A DNA stretch of 64,000 bases from Rubrobacter calidifluminis (GCF_028617075.1 NZ_JAQKGV010000002.1:62001-126000); one strand, 5' to 3'. Shown: positions 1-10,971, counted from the stretch's first letter. Notes: generated from the sequence alone by a model not told the origin. Numbers and translations: made by a program.

Positions 1-1
1 G

Positions 2-1243
2 GCGCTCGCCGCCGGCTCCGCAGCGGCCCTCCTCATCCTGCGCAGTCCTCGCCGGGACCCCGGCGCGCTAACCGCCGCCCGGGAGCTCCCCGTCGGACGT
101 AGCCGGCAGACGGGGGAGAGGGAGGTCTCGGTCGGACGGCGGGGTTTCCTCGCGGCGAGCGGGCTCGTCGTCGTGGCCGGACTCGCGCTGGCCGGCGCGG
201 GACGCCTGCTCGGAGGCTCATCCTCCCTACGGACTCCCCGTCCCCGCAGGCTGAAGCTTCCCGCAGGAAACCCGAAAAAGGGTGCCGGCGACGTCCTCCA
301 CGAGACGCTCCCGCCGCCTCCGAAGGCCGCCTCGATAGAGGTGAAGGGGATGCCGGAGCTCATCACCCCACCCAGGGACTTCTACCTGATAGACACGGAG
401 CTCTCCTCCCCCCGGCTCGACGCCGATACCTGGAAGCTCAGCGTGAAGGGCGCGGTGGACAATCCCTTCGAGATCTCCTACAAAGAGCTGCTCGAGATGC
501 CCACGATCGAGGCAGACATCACCCTCTGCTGTGTCTCGAACCCGGTCGGCGGCGGGCTCGTCTCGAACGGCCGCTGGACCGGCGTCCTCCTCTCCGACAT
601 CCTCAAGGAAGCCGGCATGAGCCGGGATGAGATCACCCGTGCCTCGGAGCAGCTCGTCGGCCGCAGCGTGGACGGCTTCACGACGGGCTTCAGGACCGCC
701 CTGGCCCTCGACGGCCGCAGGGCGCTCGTCGCTTTCGGCCTCGACGGAGACCAGCTCCCCGTAAAGCACGGCTACCCGGTGCGCCTCGTCGTCCCCGGCC
801 TCTACGGCTACGTCTCCGCCACCAAGTGGCTCACCGAGATAGAACTCACAGGCTGGAGCTACGACGCTTACTGGGTCAGGCGTACCTGGTCCAAGCAGGG
901 CCCCATCAAAACCCAGTCCCGGATAGACACAGTGAAGGACGGCCAGACCCTCGAAGCAGGAAAAGTTCCCATAGGCGGCGTCGCCTGGGCCCCACACCGC
1001 GGTATCTCGAAGGTCGAGGTCTCGACCGACGGCGGCAGAAGCTGGCATGCGGCGAAGCTCGCCCGCTCCCTGAGCCCCGACGCCTGGCGCCAGTATGTCT
1101 ACTACTGGAACGCTACCCCAGGCTCCCACACCCTCCAGGTGCGCGCCACCGACGGAACCGGAAAAACCCAGACACCCAGACAATCTCCTCCCCACCCATC
1201 CGGTGCAACCGGCTATCACACAATCCGTGTCTCCGTCTCATAG
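2..1243 (+). CDS. Molybdopterin-dependent oxidoreductase (sulfite oxidase-like), 5' truncated
   Basis: The reading frame is open from the window edge to the TAG at 1241-1243, so the true start lies upstream; the GTG at 173 is internal. Translation from the edge gives a hydrophobic, Ala/Leu-rich piece, an Arg-rich linker, then an RRGFLAASG stretch and a second hydrophobic segment, so the N-terminus is either multi-membrane or a Tat-type anchor. The rest matches the sulfite oxidase/YedY molybdopterin domain: a conserved Cys in CCVSNPVGG (codon about 530) is the expected Mo ligand, and residues from about 930 onward resemble the C-terminal Mo-co dimerisation domain (ISKVEVSTDGGRSW). Probably an extracytoplasmic oxidoreductase; substrate unknown. 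Confidence 0.88.
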   Translation, partial: ALAAGSAAALLILRSPRRDPGALTAARELPVGRSRQTGEREVSVGRRGFLAASGLVVVAGLALAGAGRLLGGSSSLRTPRPRRLKLPAGNPKKGAGDVLHETLPPPPKAASIEVKGMPELITPPRDFYLIDTELSSPRLDADTWKLSVKGAVDNPFEISYKELLEMPTIEADITLCCVSNPVGGGLVSNGRWTGVLLSDILKEAGMSRDEITRASEQLVGRSVDGFTTGFRTALALDGRRALVAFGLDGDQLPVKHGYPVRLVVPGLYGYVSATKWLTEIELTGWSYDAYWVRRTWSKQGPIKTQSRIDTVKDGQTLEAGKVPIGGVAWAPHRGISKVEVSTDGGRSWHAAKLARSLSPDAWRQYVYYWNATPGSHTLQVRATDGTGKTQTPRQSPPHPSGATGYHTIRVSVS

Positions 1244-1340
1244 CCGGGGCTCTACCCGTATAACCCAAACCCTGTACTTCAGGTATAGTCTAAGAGATAT
1301 TCTTTGAGTTAAATATCTAACTATATGCTAAGTTTTGTAT

Positions 1341-1361
1341 AACAAATTTTTGTTACGTAAC
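1341..1361. repeat. AT-rich inverted repeats upstream of nfi
   Basis: The gap 1244-1495 contains a markedly AT-rich block (about 1264-1375) unlike its surroundings. Within it AACAAA-TT-TTTGTT (1341-1354) is a perfect inverted repeat, and it abuts the perfect 10-base palindrome GTTACGTAAC (1352-1361). This could be an operator or promoter region for the downstream gene, or a weak terminator for the upstream one. No function can be assigned. Confidence 0.5.
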
Positions 1362-1495
1362 TGAACTGTAACCTCTGCGAAAGCCAAACGCAACAAAGAA
1401 GCGGTATATTGGCAGTCGACCGGATTCCGGCCGCAGGATTTTTCATTTCCCCCCTCCAGATCCTGTGGCCGGATCGGTTTGCTCTGTGGGGTATC

Positions 1496-2197
1496 ATGTC
1501 TCCGATGAGGGTTGGTGAGTTATACGGTTTCGATCTCTCACCGTCTGAGGCGCGGCGGCTGCAGGAGGATCTTGCGCCGCGGGTGGTGTGTAGGCCGCCG
1601 TTGGATCTCGGTTCTGTGCGGTATGTCGCCGGCGCGGACGTTTCCACGCAGGATGGGATGGCCTACGCCACGGTTGCCGTCCTGAGCTTCCCTGAGCTCG
1701 AGGTGGTGGAGGTCGAAGGGGAGGCCCGGCCGCTCGAGTTTCCGTACATCCCGGGGCTCCTGGCTTTCAGGGAGATCCCATCGGTCGCGGCGGCGCTGCG
1801 CAAGGTAGAGACGCCGCTCGATGTTGTCATCTTCGATGCCCAGGGTATCGCGCACCCCCGCAGGCTCGGGCTCGCCTCCAACCTCGGGCTCTACCTCGAC
1901 GTGCCGAGCGTTGGGTGCGCCAAGAGCCGCCTCGTCGGGACATACGAGGAGCCCGGGCCGCGCAGGGGCGAGAGTTCCCCCCTTGTGGACCGGGGAGAGG
2001 TGGTGGGGAAGGTCGTCAGGACTCGGGACCGCGTATCGCCCGTCTTCGTCTCGGTCGGGAACAAGATAGATCTCGAGAGCGCTGTGGATCTGGTCCTCGC
2101 CTGCTGCACCCGCTACCGGCTGCCCGAACCCACCAGGCAAGCCCACAACGCGGCGAACCGGCTGCGCCGGGAAGGCGGAACAGGGGCACTCTTCTGA
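1496..2197 (+). CDS. nfi: Endonuclease V (deoxyinosine 3' endonuclease)
   Basis: Predicted endonuclease V, which nicks DNA 3' to deoxyinosine and so starts repair of deaminated adenine. From ATG 1496 the product is 233 aa, the usual family length. The three acidic metal ligands are visible: Asp48 in AGADVS, Glu93 in AFREIPS and Asp114 in VIFDAQGIAHPRR; the latter block with its His is diagnostic. The frame extends to 1409 but that extra part is atypical of the family and lies in the upstream non-coding region. A second ATG at 1505 is an alternative start. It stands alone, preceded by an AT-rich inverted-repeat region. Confidence 0.92.
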   Translation: MSPMRVGELYGFDLSPSEARRLQEDLAPRVVCRPPLDLGSVRYVAGADVSTQDGMAYATVAVLSFPELEVVEVEGEARPLEFPYIPGLLAFREIPSVAAALRKVETPLDVVIFDAQGIAHPRRLGLASNLGLYLDVPSVGCAKSRLVGTYEEPGPRRGESSPLVDRGEVVGKVVRTRDRVSPVFVSVGNKIDLESAVDLVLACCTRYRLPEPTRQAHNAANRLRREGGTGALF

Positions 2198-2300
2198 GGG
2201 CCAGGGGCTGCTGGCGAGCCGCTGCGGCCGATGCTAAGCTACGACTCGAATCGGTTGAAGATTCCACGTGTTTGCTTGTGATCTCGGGAGGGGATCTTAG

Positions 2301-4013
2301 ATGAGGGGCAGAGGAGAAGAGCAACGCGCCGTAAGCCGCCGGGATTTTCTAAAGGCCGGGGGAACGGGGCTGGTTGGGGTGGCGTTGCTTGGCGCGGCCG
2401 GTTGCGGCGGGGGCAAGAAGATACAGGGCGGTGCCGGAGGCCAGCAGGCCAGCGGAGGCGCCTCGAGCAAGAACGTGCTCGTCTACGGCCGCGGCGCGGA
2501 CTCTGTCTCCCTCGACCCGATAAACGCCACCGACGGAGAGTCCTTCCGCGTCACCACACAGGTCTTCGACAGCCTGCTCGCCTTCGCGCCCGGTACCACC
2601 GACGTCATACCCTGGCTCGCGGTCGAGGTTCCGAAACCGGAGAACGGCGGGCGCCTCTACACCTTCAAGCTGCGCAAGGGCGTGAAGTTTCACGACGGGA
2701 CAGACTTCAACGCCGACGCCGTCGTCTTCAACTTCGACCGCTGGAGGGACACCAAGAACCCTTACCACAAGGGCGGCGGCGGGCAGAGCTCTAACTTCGC
2801 CTACTACAGCTCGCAGTTCGGCGGCTTCGATGAGAAGTCGATCATCGAGAAGGTAGAGGCGGTGGATCCCTACACCGTTCGCTTCACGCTGCGCGAGCCG
2901 CAGGGGCCGTTCCTCAGGAACATAGCCATGCACCAGTTCGCCATCGCCTCGCCCACAGCGATAAAGAAAGACGTCGAGAACTTCTGGCAGCACCCGGTGG
3001 GGACCGGGCCTTTCAAGTTCGTCTCCTGGAACCGGGGTTCGGAAGTCGACCTGAAGAAGAACCCCGACTGGTGGGGCAAAGACTACCCGGTCTCCAAGGG
3101 CGGGGGAGGCCCGAAGGTCGACAAGCTCGCCATACGCTCCATCCCGGACAACACCTCGCGGGTGGCGGCTCTCTCCGGGGGGCAGCTCTCGATCGCCGAT
3201 GGGCTCAACCCCGACGACGTCCCGACCCTCAAGAAGAACGGCAGCCTCAAGGTCATACTCCGTCCGCCGCTCGACATAGGCTACCTGGCGATGAACCTGC
3301 AGAAGAAGCCCTTCGACAAGAGGGAAGTTCGCCAGGCGGTCAACATGGCGATAAACATGCCGAAGATCGTCGAGGCTTTCTTCGGGAGCACCGGAGAACA
3401 GGCCTCGACCTACATCCCGCCCACCGTGCCCTACTTCGACAAGAGCATCAAGCCCTACCCCTATTCCCCCGCGAGGGCGAAGAAGCTCCTCGCCAGAGCC
3501 GGGCTTGCTGGAGGGTTCAAGACCGAGCTGTGGTACATGCCGATCCCACGCCCCTACATGCCGGACGGCAAGGGCATAGCGCAGGCGATGCAGTCCGACC
3601 TCAAGAAGGTCGGGATAAACGCCAAACTCGTCACCTACGAGTGGGGCACCTACCTGCAGAAGACGAGCAGCGGACAGCACGACATGTGTCTGCTCGGCTG
3701 GACGGGTGACAACGGCGACCCGGACAACTTCCTCAACGTCCTGCTCTCCAGCTCGAGCGCCACCCCGAAGGACGCGCTCAACGTCGCCTACTACAAAAAT
3801 CCCGAGGTCGACCGCCTGCTCAAGACCGGCCAGCAGAGCATAGACCCGGCCGTGCGCCGGCGCGTCTACTACAAGGCGCAGGAGATCCTGCACCAGGACG
3901 CCCCCTGGGCCCCGATAGCCTACGCCAAACCGCCCATAGGAGCCCGCAAGGACGTGAGCGGCTACAGGCCGAGCCCGACCGGGAGCGAGGCCCTCAACAC
4001 TGTATCACTCTGA
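2301..4013 (+). CDS. ABC transporter substrate-binding lipoprotein (peptide/SBP family 5)
   Basis: A 570-aa extracytoplasmic solute-binding protein of the DppA/OppA family. The N-terminus has a twin-arginine motif (SRRDFLKAG, residues 12-20), a hydrophobic core and a lipobox LGAAGC with Cys35, so it is likely Tat-exported and lipid-anchored. A low-complexity Gly-rich linker follows. The body contains family-5 landmarks (LRKGVKFHDGTDFNADAVVF; HPVGTGPFKF; RQAVNMAIN). A purine-rich ribosome site (GGGAGGGG) precedes ATG 2301. Two permease genes follow immediately, so this is the binding component of a peptide/nickel-type importer; ligand specificity cannot be read from sequence. No ATPase gene accompanies it. 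Confidence 0.93.
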   Translation: MRGRGEEQRAVSRRDFLKAGGTGLVGVALLGAAGCGGGKKIQGGAGGQQASGGASSKNVLVYGRGADSVSLDPINATDGESFRVTTQVFDSLLAFAPGTTDVIPWLAVEVPKPENGGRLYTFKLRKGVKFHDGTDFNADAVVFNFDRWRDTKNPYHKGGGGQSSNFAYYSSQFGGFDEKSIIEKVEAVDPYTVRFTLREPQGPFLRNIAMHQFAIASPTAIKKDVENFWQHPVGTGPFKFVSWNRGSEVDLKKNPDWWGKDYPVSKGGGGPKVDKLAIRSIPDNTSRVAALSGGQLSIADGLNPDDVPTLKKNGSLKVILRPPLDIGYLAMNLQKKPFDKREVRQAVNMAINMPKIVEAFFGSTGEQASTYIPPTVPYFDKSIKPYPYSPARAKKLLARAGLAGGFKTELWYMPIPRPYMPDGKGIAQAMQSDLKKVGINAKLVTYEWGTYLQKTSSGQHDMCLLGWTGDNGDPDNFLNVLLSSSSATPKDALNVAYYKNPEVDRLLKTGQQSIDPAVRRRVYYKAQEILHQDAPWAPIAYAKPPIGARKDVSGYRPSPTGSEALNTVSL

Positions 4014-4043
4014 GGTATAGGTGCAGGTTTTCGGAGGTAGAGG

Positions 4044-5045
4044 CTGGCCGTCTACATAATCCGCAGGATCTTTCAGATCATCCCGGTGCTGCTCGGGGTA
4101 TCTGCTGCGGTGTTCTTCATGGTCCGGGCGATACCGGGGGATCCGGCGCAGATCCTGTTGGGGCAGAACGCCACGCACGCCCAGGTGGTGCGTCTCAGGC
4201 ACAAGATGGGGCTCGACCAGCCCATCGTCGTCCAGTACGTGGACTTCCTGAAGAACGCCGCCCACGGGGATCTGGGGCAGTCCATCGTCACGGGGCGTCC
4301 GGTGACGGCGGAGCTGGCGGCGAGGTTCCCGGCGACGCTCGAGCTCACGCTGTTCGCGATGGTGATCGCGGTGGCGATAGGCGTGCCGGTAGGCGTCATC
4401 GCTGCGGTGAGGCAGTACTCGCTCCTGGACAAGATCACGTCGGTGTTCGCGCTCACCGGGATCAGCATGCCCATCTTCTGGCTCGCGATGATCCTGATAG
4501 TCATCTTCGGGGTCAAGCTGGATGTGCTGCCTTTCCCGGGGCGACTCTCGGCGGGGGAGTCGATCCCGCAGGTCACCGGGCTCGTGCTCGTGGATTCTCT
4601 GCTGGCGGGCGACTTCGGGGCTTTCCGGGACGGTTTTCTGCACCTGCTGATGCCCGCGGCGGCGCTCGCGACGATACCCCTCGGCACGATAATGCGGATG
4701 ACCCGCTCGAGCATGCTCGAGGTTCTGGGCGAGGACTACGTGCGCACCGCGCGGGCCAAGGGGCTGATGCCCTGGAGCGTCGTCTTCAAGCACGCCCTCA
4801 AGAACGCCATGCTCCCCACGATCACCGTGATCGGGCTCCAGGTGGGGCTTTTGATGGGAGGAGCGATCATAACCGAGACCATATTCTCCTGGCCCGGGGT
4901 CGGGCAGATAGCCTACGAGTCGGTCTACCGCAGGGACTACGCGATGATACAGGGGGTAGTCCTCTATGGGGCGACGCTCTTCGTGCTGGTGAACCTGGTC
5001 GTGGACGTCCTCTACGCGGTCCTCGACCCGAGGGTGAGGTATTAA
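4044..5045 (+). CDS. ABC transporter permease, DppB-type, probable CTG start
   Basis: Inner-membrane permease of the peptide/nickel ABC family, with the motif LGEDYVRTARAKGL that contacts the ATPase and the typical RAIPGDPAQ segment after helix 1. In frame, the nearest upstream stop is at 4038-4040. Between it and the GTG at 4086 there is no ATG, GTG or TTG. The 14 codons from CTG 4044 encode LAVYIIRRIFQIIP, exactly the start of helix 1 expected in the family, and a strong GGAGGT (4033-4038) sits five bases upstream. A CTG start giving 333 aa is therefore the best model; starting at 4086 would remove half of helix 1. Confidence 0.85.
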   Translation: MAVYIIRRIFQIIPVLLGVSAAVFFMVRAIPGDPAQILLGQNATHAQVVRLRHKMGLDQPIVVQYVDFLKNAAHGDLGQSIVTGRPVTAELAARFPATLELTLFAMVIAVAIGVPVGVIAAVRQYSLLDKITSVFALTGISMPIFWLAMILIVIFGVKLDVLPFPGRLSAGESIPQVTGLVLVDSLLAGDFGAFRDGFLHLLMPAAALATIPLGTIMRMTRSSMLEVLGEDYVRTARAKGLMPWSVVFKHALKNAMLPTITVIGLQVGLLMGGAIITETIFSWPGVGQIAYESVYRRDYAMIQGVVLYGATLFVLVNLVVDVLYAVLDPRVRY

Positions 5046-5046
5046 G

Positions 5047-5952
5047 GTGACCGCGGAGGCCCAGCGCGACGTCGCCCTCTCGCCGGCCGGGGTCGAGACC
5101 CGCAGCCGGGCGAAGGATTTCCGGAGGGTCTTCTTCAGCAACCGGCTCGCGCTGTTCGGGACGGTGGTGATGACCATCTTCGTGCTGGCGGCGATCTTCG
5201 CGCCGCTGGTCGCGCCCTACGACCCGCTCGCACAGGATCTCACGGCCAAGTTCGCGCCCCCCAGCCTCGCACATCCTCTGGGGAGGGATGAGCTCGGGCG
5301 TGACATCCTATCGCGCATCATCTACGGGGCGCGCGTCTCGCTCACGGCCGGGCTCGCAGCGGTTGCCTTCTCCACCGTGGTCGGTACCACCATCGGCCTC
5401 GTGGCCGGATACGCCGGACGCTGGGCCGATTCCGTGCTCATGCGCCTGATGGACGTCCTGCTCGCCTTCCCGAGCATCCTGCTCGCGATAGTCGTCGTCT
5501 CGATCCTCGGGCAGGGGCTCACCAACGCGATGCTCGCGGTCGGGATCGTCTACGTGCCGCAGATAGCACGGGTGGTGCGCTCGGCGGTAATAAGCGTCCG
5601 GGGGCGCGACTACGTCGAGGCGGAAAGAGCCCTCGGCGCCTCGCATCTGCACATAATCCGGGCGGCCATCCTGCCGAACAGCATGGCGCCCCTGATCGTG
5701 CAGGCGACGCTCACGCTCGCGACCGCCATCCTGGACATCGCCGCGCTCTCCTTCCTCGGGCTCGGGGCTCAGCCTCCCACCCCGGAATGGGGGGCGATGC
5801 TCACCTCGGCGTTCCAGTCCGGTTACGGGGTCTTCGTCGAGGGGCAGCACGCCATACTCTTCCCCGGTATCGCCATAGCGCTCGCCGTGCTTTCGGTGAA
5901 CTTCATCGGCGACGGCCTGCGGGACGCCCTCGACCCGCGCCACCGGCGCTAG
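5047..5952 (+). CDS. ABC transporter permease, DppC-type
   Basis: Second permease of the importer, 301 aa, GTG start one base after the stop of the preceding permease, so the two are translationally coupled. It has the N-terminal OppC_N region (ending in APLVAPYDPLAQDL, HPLGRDELGRDILSR) typical of DppC/OppC and the ATPase-contact motif RGRDYVEAERALGAS. It should pair with the DppB-type subunit to form the channel. No dppD/dppF ATPase follows; the next gene is an unrelated membrane protein, so the ATPases must be encoded elsewhere or shared with another system. Confidence 0.92.
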   Translation: MTAEAQRDVALSPAGVETRSRAKDFRRVFFSNRLALFGTVVMTIFVLAAIFAPLVAPYDPLAQDLTAKFAPPSLAHPLGRDELGRDILSRIIYGARVSLTAGLAAVAFSTVVGTTIGLVAGYAGRWADSVLMRLMDVLLAFPSILLAIVVVSILGQGLTNAMLAVGIVYVPQIARVVRSAVISVRGRDYVEAERALGASHLHIIRAAILPNSMAPLIVQATLTLATAILDIAALSFLGLGAQPPTPEWGAMLTSAFQSGYGVFVEGQHAILFPGIAIALAVLSVNFIGDGLRDALDPRHRR

Positions 5953-5982
5953 GACGCCGACCCCGTGGCTCGAGGGTGGCTT

Positions 5983-5998
5983 CAGGAATAAATTCCTG
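5983..5998 (+). terminator. Inverted repeat after permease genes, possible terminator
   Basis: CAGGAAT-AA-ATTCCTG is a perfect 7-base inverted repeat in the 69-base gap after the permease gene. It is followed by only three T, so it is a weak terminator candidate at best and could equally be an operator for the next gene. Confidence 0.3.
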
Positions 5999-6021
5999 GC
6001 TTTGGGGGAATCATAAAGCCC

Positions 6022-6576
6022 ATGACTGTAGTGCATACCGGATTTTCAGGATGCTGGAGCCTGCTCGCCTTACTCCAGAGCGGCGGCAACAGCTTTTCGG
6101 TGTCCAAGGCCTGGATCGCGGTCGGGATACTGGTCGTCGTGCTCGTCGTGCTTTTCGCGGCAGGTTTCCTGCGTTCGAGGGGCCGGGAGGGGAGCGGTGT
6201 GGAGGGCGCCGAACCGCAGCGTCCCGGGCGGGCCGACCCGCACGCGGGCTCCTCCCCGATAGAGGTCTACAAGAGCGTCGGGGCCCTGCAGGAGAAGGCG
6301 GAGCTCAAGATCCTTATTTACACCCCGGAGGAGTATGAGAACCAGCTCGGCGGCGACGAGAAGCTGCTGGACAGGGGGTTCATCGGGGCCGTGAAGGCCT
6401 ACCGGCAGGTGGAAGGGGAGGGATGGCTGGAGCTGCCGGCCGGTCGGGCCGCGGAGCTTCTGGAACTGCGCGCGGGCGAGTACGAGGAGGACGCCGGGCG
6501 TTCGGTCCTGCTCGTCAGACGGCTCCCACCAGGGCTCCCGGCTTCGGTGCAGGACAGGTTCAGGTCGGCTGACTAG
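6022..6576 (+). CDS. Hypothetical single-pass membrane protein
   Basis: A 184-aa protein not recognised as a known family. It has one strong transmembrane segment at about residues 30-50 (WIAVGILVVVLVVLFAAGF), a short basic stretch (RSRGRE) that would lie in the cytoplasm, then a soluble region of about 120 residues rich in charged residues (SPIEVYKSVGALQEKAELKI, KAYRQVEGEGWLEL). No catalytic motif is evident. The start is uncertain: no convincing Shine-Dalgarno precedes ATG 6022 and a GTG at about 6101 is closer to the membrane segment. Its TAG is shared with the convergent methyltransferase stop through a CTAG. Confidence 0.7.
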   Translation: MTVVHTGFSGCWSLLALLQSGGNSFSVSKAWIAVGILVVVLVVLFAAGFLRSRGREGSGVEGAEPQRPGRADPHAGSSPIEVYKSVGALQEKAELKILIYTPEEYENQLGGDEKLLDRGFIGAVKAYRQVEGEGWLELPAGRAAELLELRAGEYEEDAGRSVLLVRRLPPGLPASVQDRFRSAD

Positions 6577-7397
6577 CGGAGGTCTGTGGCTGTCCGGCTT
6601 GCTCTGAGAGAGTACATGAGCGGCAGCGAAGGCATCCCCTCCGGCAGCCGGTAGATGCCTGGCTCCGTCTCTACCAGAAACGGCCAGCGCCTGAAGAGAG
6701 TGTGGTCGTGCTCGTTGAGCATCTCCAGCCGCAGACCGGCGTCTATGAGAGTGGTGATCACTTCACCAAGCGGATGGTTCCACTCGTGGATCCGATTGTG
6801 GGTGGTCTGTGCGTCCGGATCCGCGTAAGTCCCCGGCTCGTTGGAGACGACGCCCTCCTTTCGGAAATAGTCGTATCTTACGGTCAGGTCTCCATCGGAG
6901 AAGACCCAGGTGATGGGGTGGAACTCGGCGAGGTAGAGGAAGCCACCGGGGCGGAGCAGACCGACGATTGCCTCCGCCCAGCGGCCCAGTTCCGGCAGCC
7001 AGTCCAGCGCGCCTATCCCGGTGTAGACGACGTCGAAGCTCTTTCCGGCGAGCGCCTCCGCCGCCTCGTAGACGTTCGCGCAGACGAACTCGGCTTCAAG
7101 CCCGGTGTCGGCGGCCAGGCTGCGCGCGGCCTCGACCGCCGCGGGAGAGAAGTCCAGCCCCACCACGCGCGCCCCGCGCCTGGCCCAGCTCAAGGTGTCG
7201 AGGCCGAAGTGGCACTGCAAATGGAGCAGGTCCTTTCCCGCGACTTCCCCGACCTCTTCGATCTCGAACGGTGGCAGGGGGTCACGCCCGGCCCTGAAGC
7301 CGACGACGTCGTAGAAGCCGCTCCGAAGGTGTATCGGCACCCTCTCGTCCCAGAAGGCCCGGTTTTCTTCCAGCCACCTTTCGTGTGATCCGCTCAC
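6573..7397 (-). CDS. Class I SAM-dependent methyltransferase
   Basis: A 274-aa methyltransferase. The GTG at 7397 is chosen because it overlaps the TGA of the upstream peptidase gene as GTGA and begins a sensible N-terminus ([20 protein letters not shown]); the longer frame is Arg-rich and is an out-of-frame reading of the peptidase gene. Rossmann motifs are visible: [20 protein letters not shown] (motif I), VVGLDFS (motif II), [17 protein letters not shown] and [10 protein letters not shown] (motif IV/post). Substrate unknown. It converges on the hypothetical membrane protein, sharing the tetranucleotide CTAG as both stop codons. Confidence 0.88.
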   Translation of the reverse strand: MSGSHERWLEENRAFWDERVPIHLRSGFYDVVGFRAGRDPLPPFEIEEVGEVAGKDLLHLQCHFGLDTLSWARRGARVVGLDFSPAAVEAARSLAADTGLEAEFVCANVYEAAEALAGKSFDVVYTGIGALDWLPELGRWAEAIVGLLRPGGFLYLAEFHPITWVFSDGDLTVRYDYFRKEGVVSNEPGTYADPDAQTTHNRIHEWNHPLGEVITTLIDAGLRLEMLNEHDHTLFRRWPFLVETEPGIYRLPEGMPSLPLMYSLRASRTATDLR

Positions 7398-9325
7398 GGC
7401 AGGTTTTCGATGCGCACGGGCTCGACCGGATCGGCGAGGTCGAAGCCGAAGACGCGCGAGTAGAAGTAGAGCTCGCCCTCGAGCGCGCGCTTTACGTTTT
7501 CGGCCCGGCGGAAACCGTGCTGTTCGCCCTCGAAGGGGACGTAGGCGACCGGCAGTCCCTTCTCCTTCAGCGCCTCGACCATCCTCTCTGCCTGGTTGGG
7601 GGGCACGACCTCGTCCTCGAGACCCTGGAAGAAGATCACCGGGCACGAGAGCCGCTCCGTGAAGTGTATCGGGGAGCGCTCGCGGTAAAGGTCGGCCCTC
7701 TCCGGGTATGGTCCGATCAGGTGCTCCAGGTAACGCGACTCGAACTTGTGCGTCTCTCTGGCGAGCGCTTCAGCGTCGCTCACCCCGTAGTAGCTCGCCC
7801 CGGCGCCGAACGTATCCCGGAAGGTGAGCGCGCAGAGCGTCGTGTACCCGCCCGCGCTCCCGCCCGTGATGATGAGGCGTTCCGCGTCGGCCAGGCCACG
7901 CTCCGCCAGGTATCGGGCTCCGTTCACGCAGTCGTCGACGTCCACGACCCCCCACCTGCCGTAGAGCCTGCGGCGGTACTCGCGCCCGTAGCCCGTGCTC
8001 CCGCCGTAGTTGACGTCGAGCACCGCGATGCCGCGGCTGGTCCAGTACTGTATCTGCGGGCGCAGCGTCGGGGTGGTCATCGAGGTGGGTCCCCCGTGGC
8101 TCTTCACGACGAGCGGCGGCAGCTCCCCCTCGGGGGCGGCGTAGCTCTCGTTCTTCGGCGGGTAGAAGAAGGCGTGCGCCGTGAGACCCCCTCCGGTCGG
8201 GAACTCCACCGGCTCCGGAACGGAGATGTACGCGGGATCCAACCCGAGTTCGCTCGAGCGGCGCAGAACCTCGTGCCCCCCGGTCGCGGGGTCGAGTCGT
8301 ACGACCGAGAGCGGCTCTGTCGGCGAACCGCCGATGAAGACCACCCCGGCATCCCCGGAGCGTACGTGGGAGATCGACTGATAGGGCGTTTTTATCTCTT
8401 CCAGGCCGCCGGAGCCGACGTGGAGCCGGGCCAGGTGTGAGATGCCGCGTTCTATGTAGCTGCAGACGATCGTCGTGGGGGAGAGGAAGGCGTAGGTGGA
8501 CGTGCCGAAGACCCACTGCGGCACCCCGAACTCGGCCTCCATCTCGCACAGGGGTTCGACTCCGCCTTCCGTCAGCCGGTAGAGGTTCCACCAGCCCGTA
8601 CGATCCGAGACGAAGCAGAGTGTCCCCTCCGGAGACCACTCCGGCTGGAAGATGGACTCTTCCTCCCCGCCCGCGAGCCTCACCGGGTCTTTCGGCGAGC
8701 CGTCTCCGTCCAGCTTTGCCACCCACAGCTCCGTGCCGTCCCAGGGCATGTTCGGGTGGTTCCATGTGAGCCAGGCCAGCCGGGTTCCGTCCGGGCTCAG
8801 GCGGGGCGAGGAGTAGAAGTCGTTGCCGGAGGCGAGCACCCTCTCGGAGCCGTCTTCGAGGTCTATGGCGACCAGCCGGTTCTCCGGTTCCCTGCCCGCC
8901 TCCTCGTGGTCCTCGCAAACAGCGATGAGGAGGCCGCGGCGAGCATCCACGACCGTGTCCGCGTAGCGCCGGGCGGAATCCGGGGTGATGGGCTCCGGCT
9001 CTCCGCCGGGGGATTGGCGGTAGAGGCGCTGGTCCGAGAAGTTGGAGAAGTAGACCACCCCGTCGTGGACTGCGAAGTCGCCGCCGCCGTACTCGTGCAC
9101 CCGCGTACGCGCGTTGAAGGGTTGGGGTGCGACCTCTTCCATTCGGCCCTCCGGCGTGCGGCGCACCACCACGTTGCGGCCGCCCTCCTCCGGGCGTGAC
9201 TCCAGCCAGTAGATGTCCCCGCCGTCGAGCGCCGTCTGGCCCAACCCGACGCTGCCACTCGCGACCATCTCTGCGGAGATGGGGGATCTCCAGGAACCGT
9301 AGGGGGCGGTTCTGCGCGCGACCAT
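7394..9325 (-). CDS. S9 family peptidase (prolyl oligopeptidase-like)
   Basis: A 643-aa serine peptidase or acylaminoacyl-peptidase of family S9. The N-terminal half contains WD40/beta-propeller-like repeats ([37 protein letters not shown]) that gate the active site. The C-terminal alpha/beta-hydrolase domain carries the nucleophile Ser490 in GGSAGGYTT, Asp571 after [12 protein letters not shown] and His603 in GEQHGF, a complete triad. No signal peptide is apparent, so it is probably cytoplasmic and degrades short peptides. It is three bases downstream of a small zinc-ribbon gene and overlaps the methyltransferase gene by four bases, forming an operon-like unit. Confidence 0.93.
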   Translation of the reverse strand: MVARRTAPYGSWRSPISAEMVASGSVGLGQTALDGGDIYWLESRPEEGGRNVVVRRTPEGRMEEVAPQPFNARTRVHEYGGGDFAVHDGVVYFSNFSDQRLYRQSPGGEPEPITPDSARRYADTVVDARRGLLIAVCEDHEEAGREPENRLVAIDLEDGSERVLASGNDFYSSPRLSPDGTRLAWLTWNHPNMPWDGTELWVAKLDGDGSPKDPVRLAGGEEESIFQPEWSPEGTLCFVSDRTGWWNLYRLTEGGVEPLCEMEAEFGVPQWVFGTSTYAFLSPTTIVCSYIERGISHLARLHVGSGGLEEIKTPYQSISHVRSGDAGVVFIGGSPTEPLSVVRLDPATGGHEVLRRSSELGLDPAYISVPEPVEFPTGGGLTAHAFFYPPKNESYAAPEGELPPLVVKSHGGPTSMTTPTLRPQIQYWTSRGIAVLDVNYGGSTGYGREYRRRLYGRWGVVDVDDCVNGARYLAERGLADAERLIITGGSAGGYTTLCALTFRDTFGAGASYYGVSDAEALARETHKFESRYLEHLIGPYPERADLYRERSPIHFTERLSCPVIFFQGLEDEVVPPNQAERMVEALKEKGLPVAYVPFEGEQHGFRRAENVKRALEGELYFYSRVFGFDLADPVEPVRIENLP

Positions 9326-9328
9326 CCG

Positions 9329-9538
9329 CTAATCCTCACGCACGTAGCGGGCCGTGACCTCCTGGCGGTTGCCGCACCGCGGGCAGGTGAACGGACGGAC
9401 CTTCCTGGAGCCGTAGGCCGGGACTATCGTCGTCTTGTTGTAGTCGAAGACGTAACCGCACTCCTCGCACTTCTGGCGGAAGGTGACGACCGTGCCCCGC
9501 GTGTTGACCACCGTCGCTCCCGTCATCTCTATGGCCAT
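9329..9538 (-). CDS. Small zinc-ribbon protein
   Basis: A 69-aa protein with two Cys pairs, CEEC and CPRC, separated by about 27 residues, forming a probable treble-clef or zinc-ribbon fold. It has no other recognisable domain. A clear ribosome site, GGAGGTGTGAGTAG, ends directly before ATG 9538, which supports it as a real gene. It is followed after three bases by the S9 peptidase gene. Function unknown; nucleic-acid or protein binding is typical of such ribbons. Confidence 0.75.
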   Translation of the reverse strand: MAIEMTGATVVNTRGTVVTFRQKCEECGYVFDYNKTTIVPAYGSRKVRPFTCPRCGNRQEVTARYVRED

Positions 9539-9677
9539 CTACTCACACCTCCGAAGTGACGTTCTCAGGCAGGATTTTACGACCCGGAGCGTTCCCCGGA
9601 GGTTTTAAAGGAACAACGAGGCTATCAGGGTGACACTTCAAGGGGGTGAGGGTTTCGGTGGAGATCGGGTAGGACTT

Positions 9678-10907
<1,230 letters not shown>

Positions 10908-10971
10908 TCTCCCGCCTCTCCTCGCCGTTCCCTGCGTTTCAGGGTGTATTCTAATGGAAGGAGGAATCGTT

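Noticed and set aside
1409-1495. Longer N-terminus for endonuclease V.
   Set aside because: The extra residues do not match the family and no start signal precedes them.
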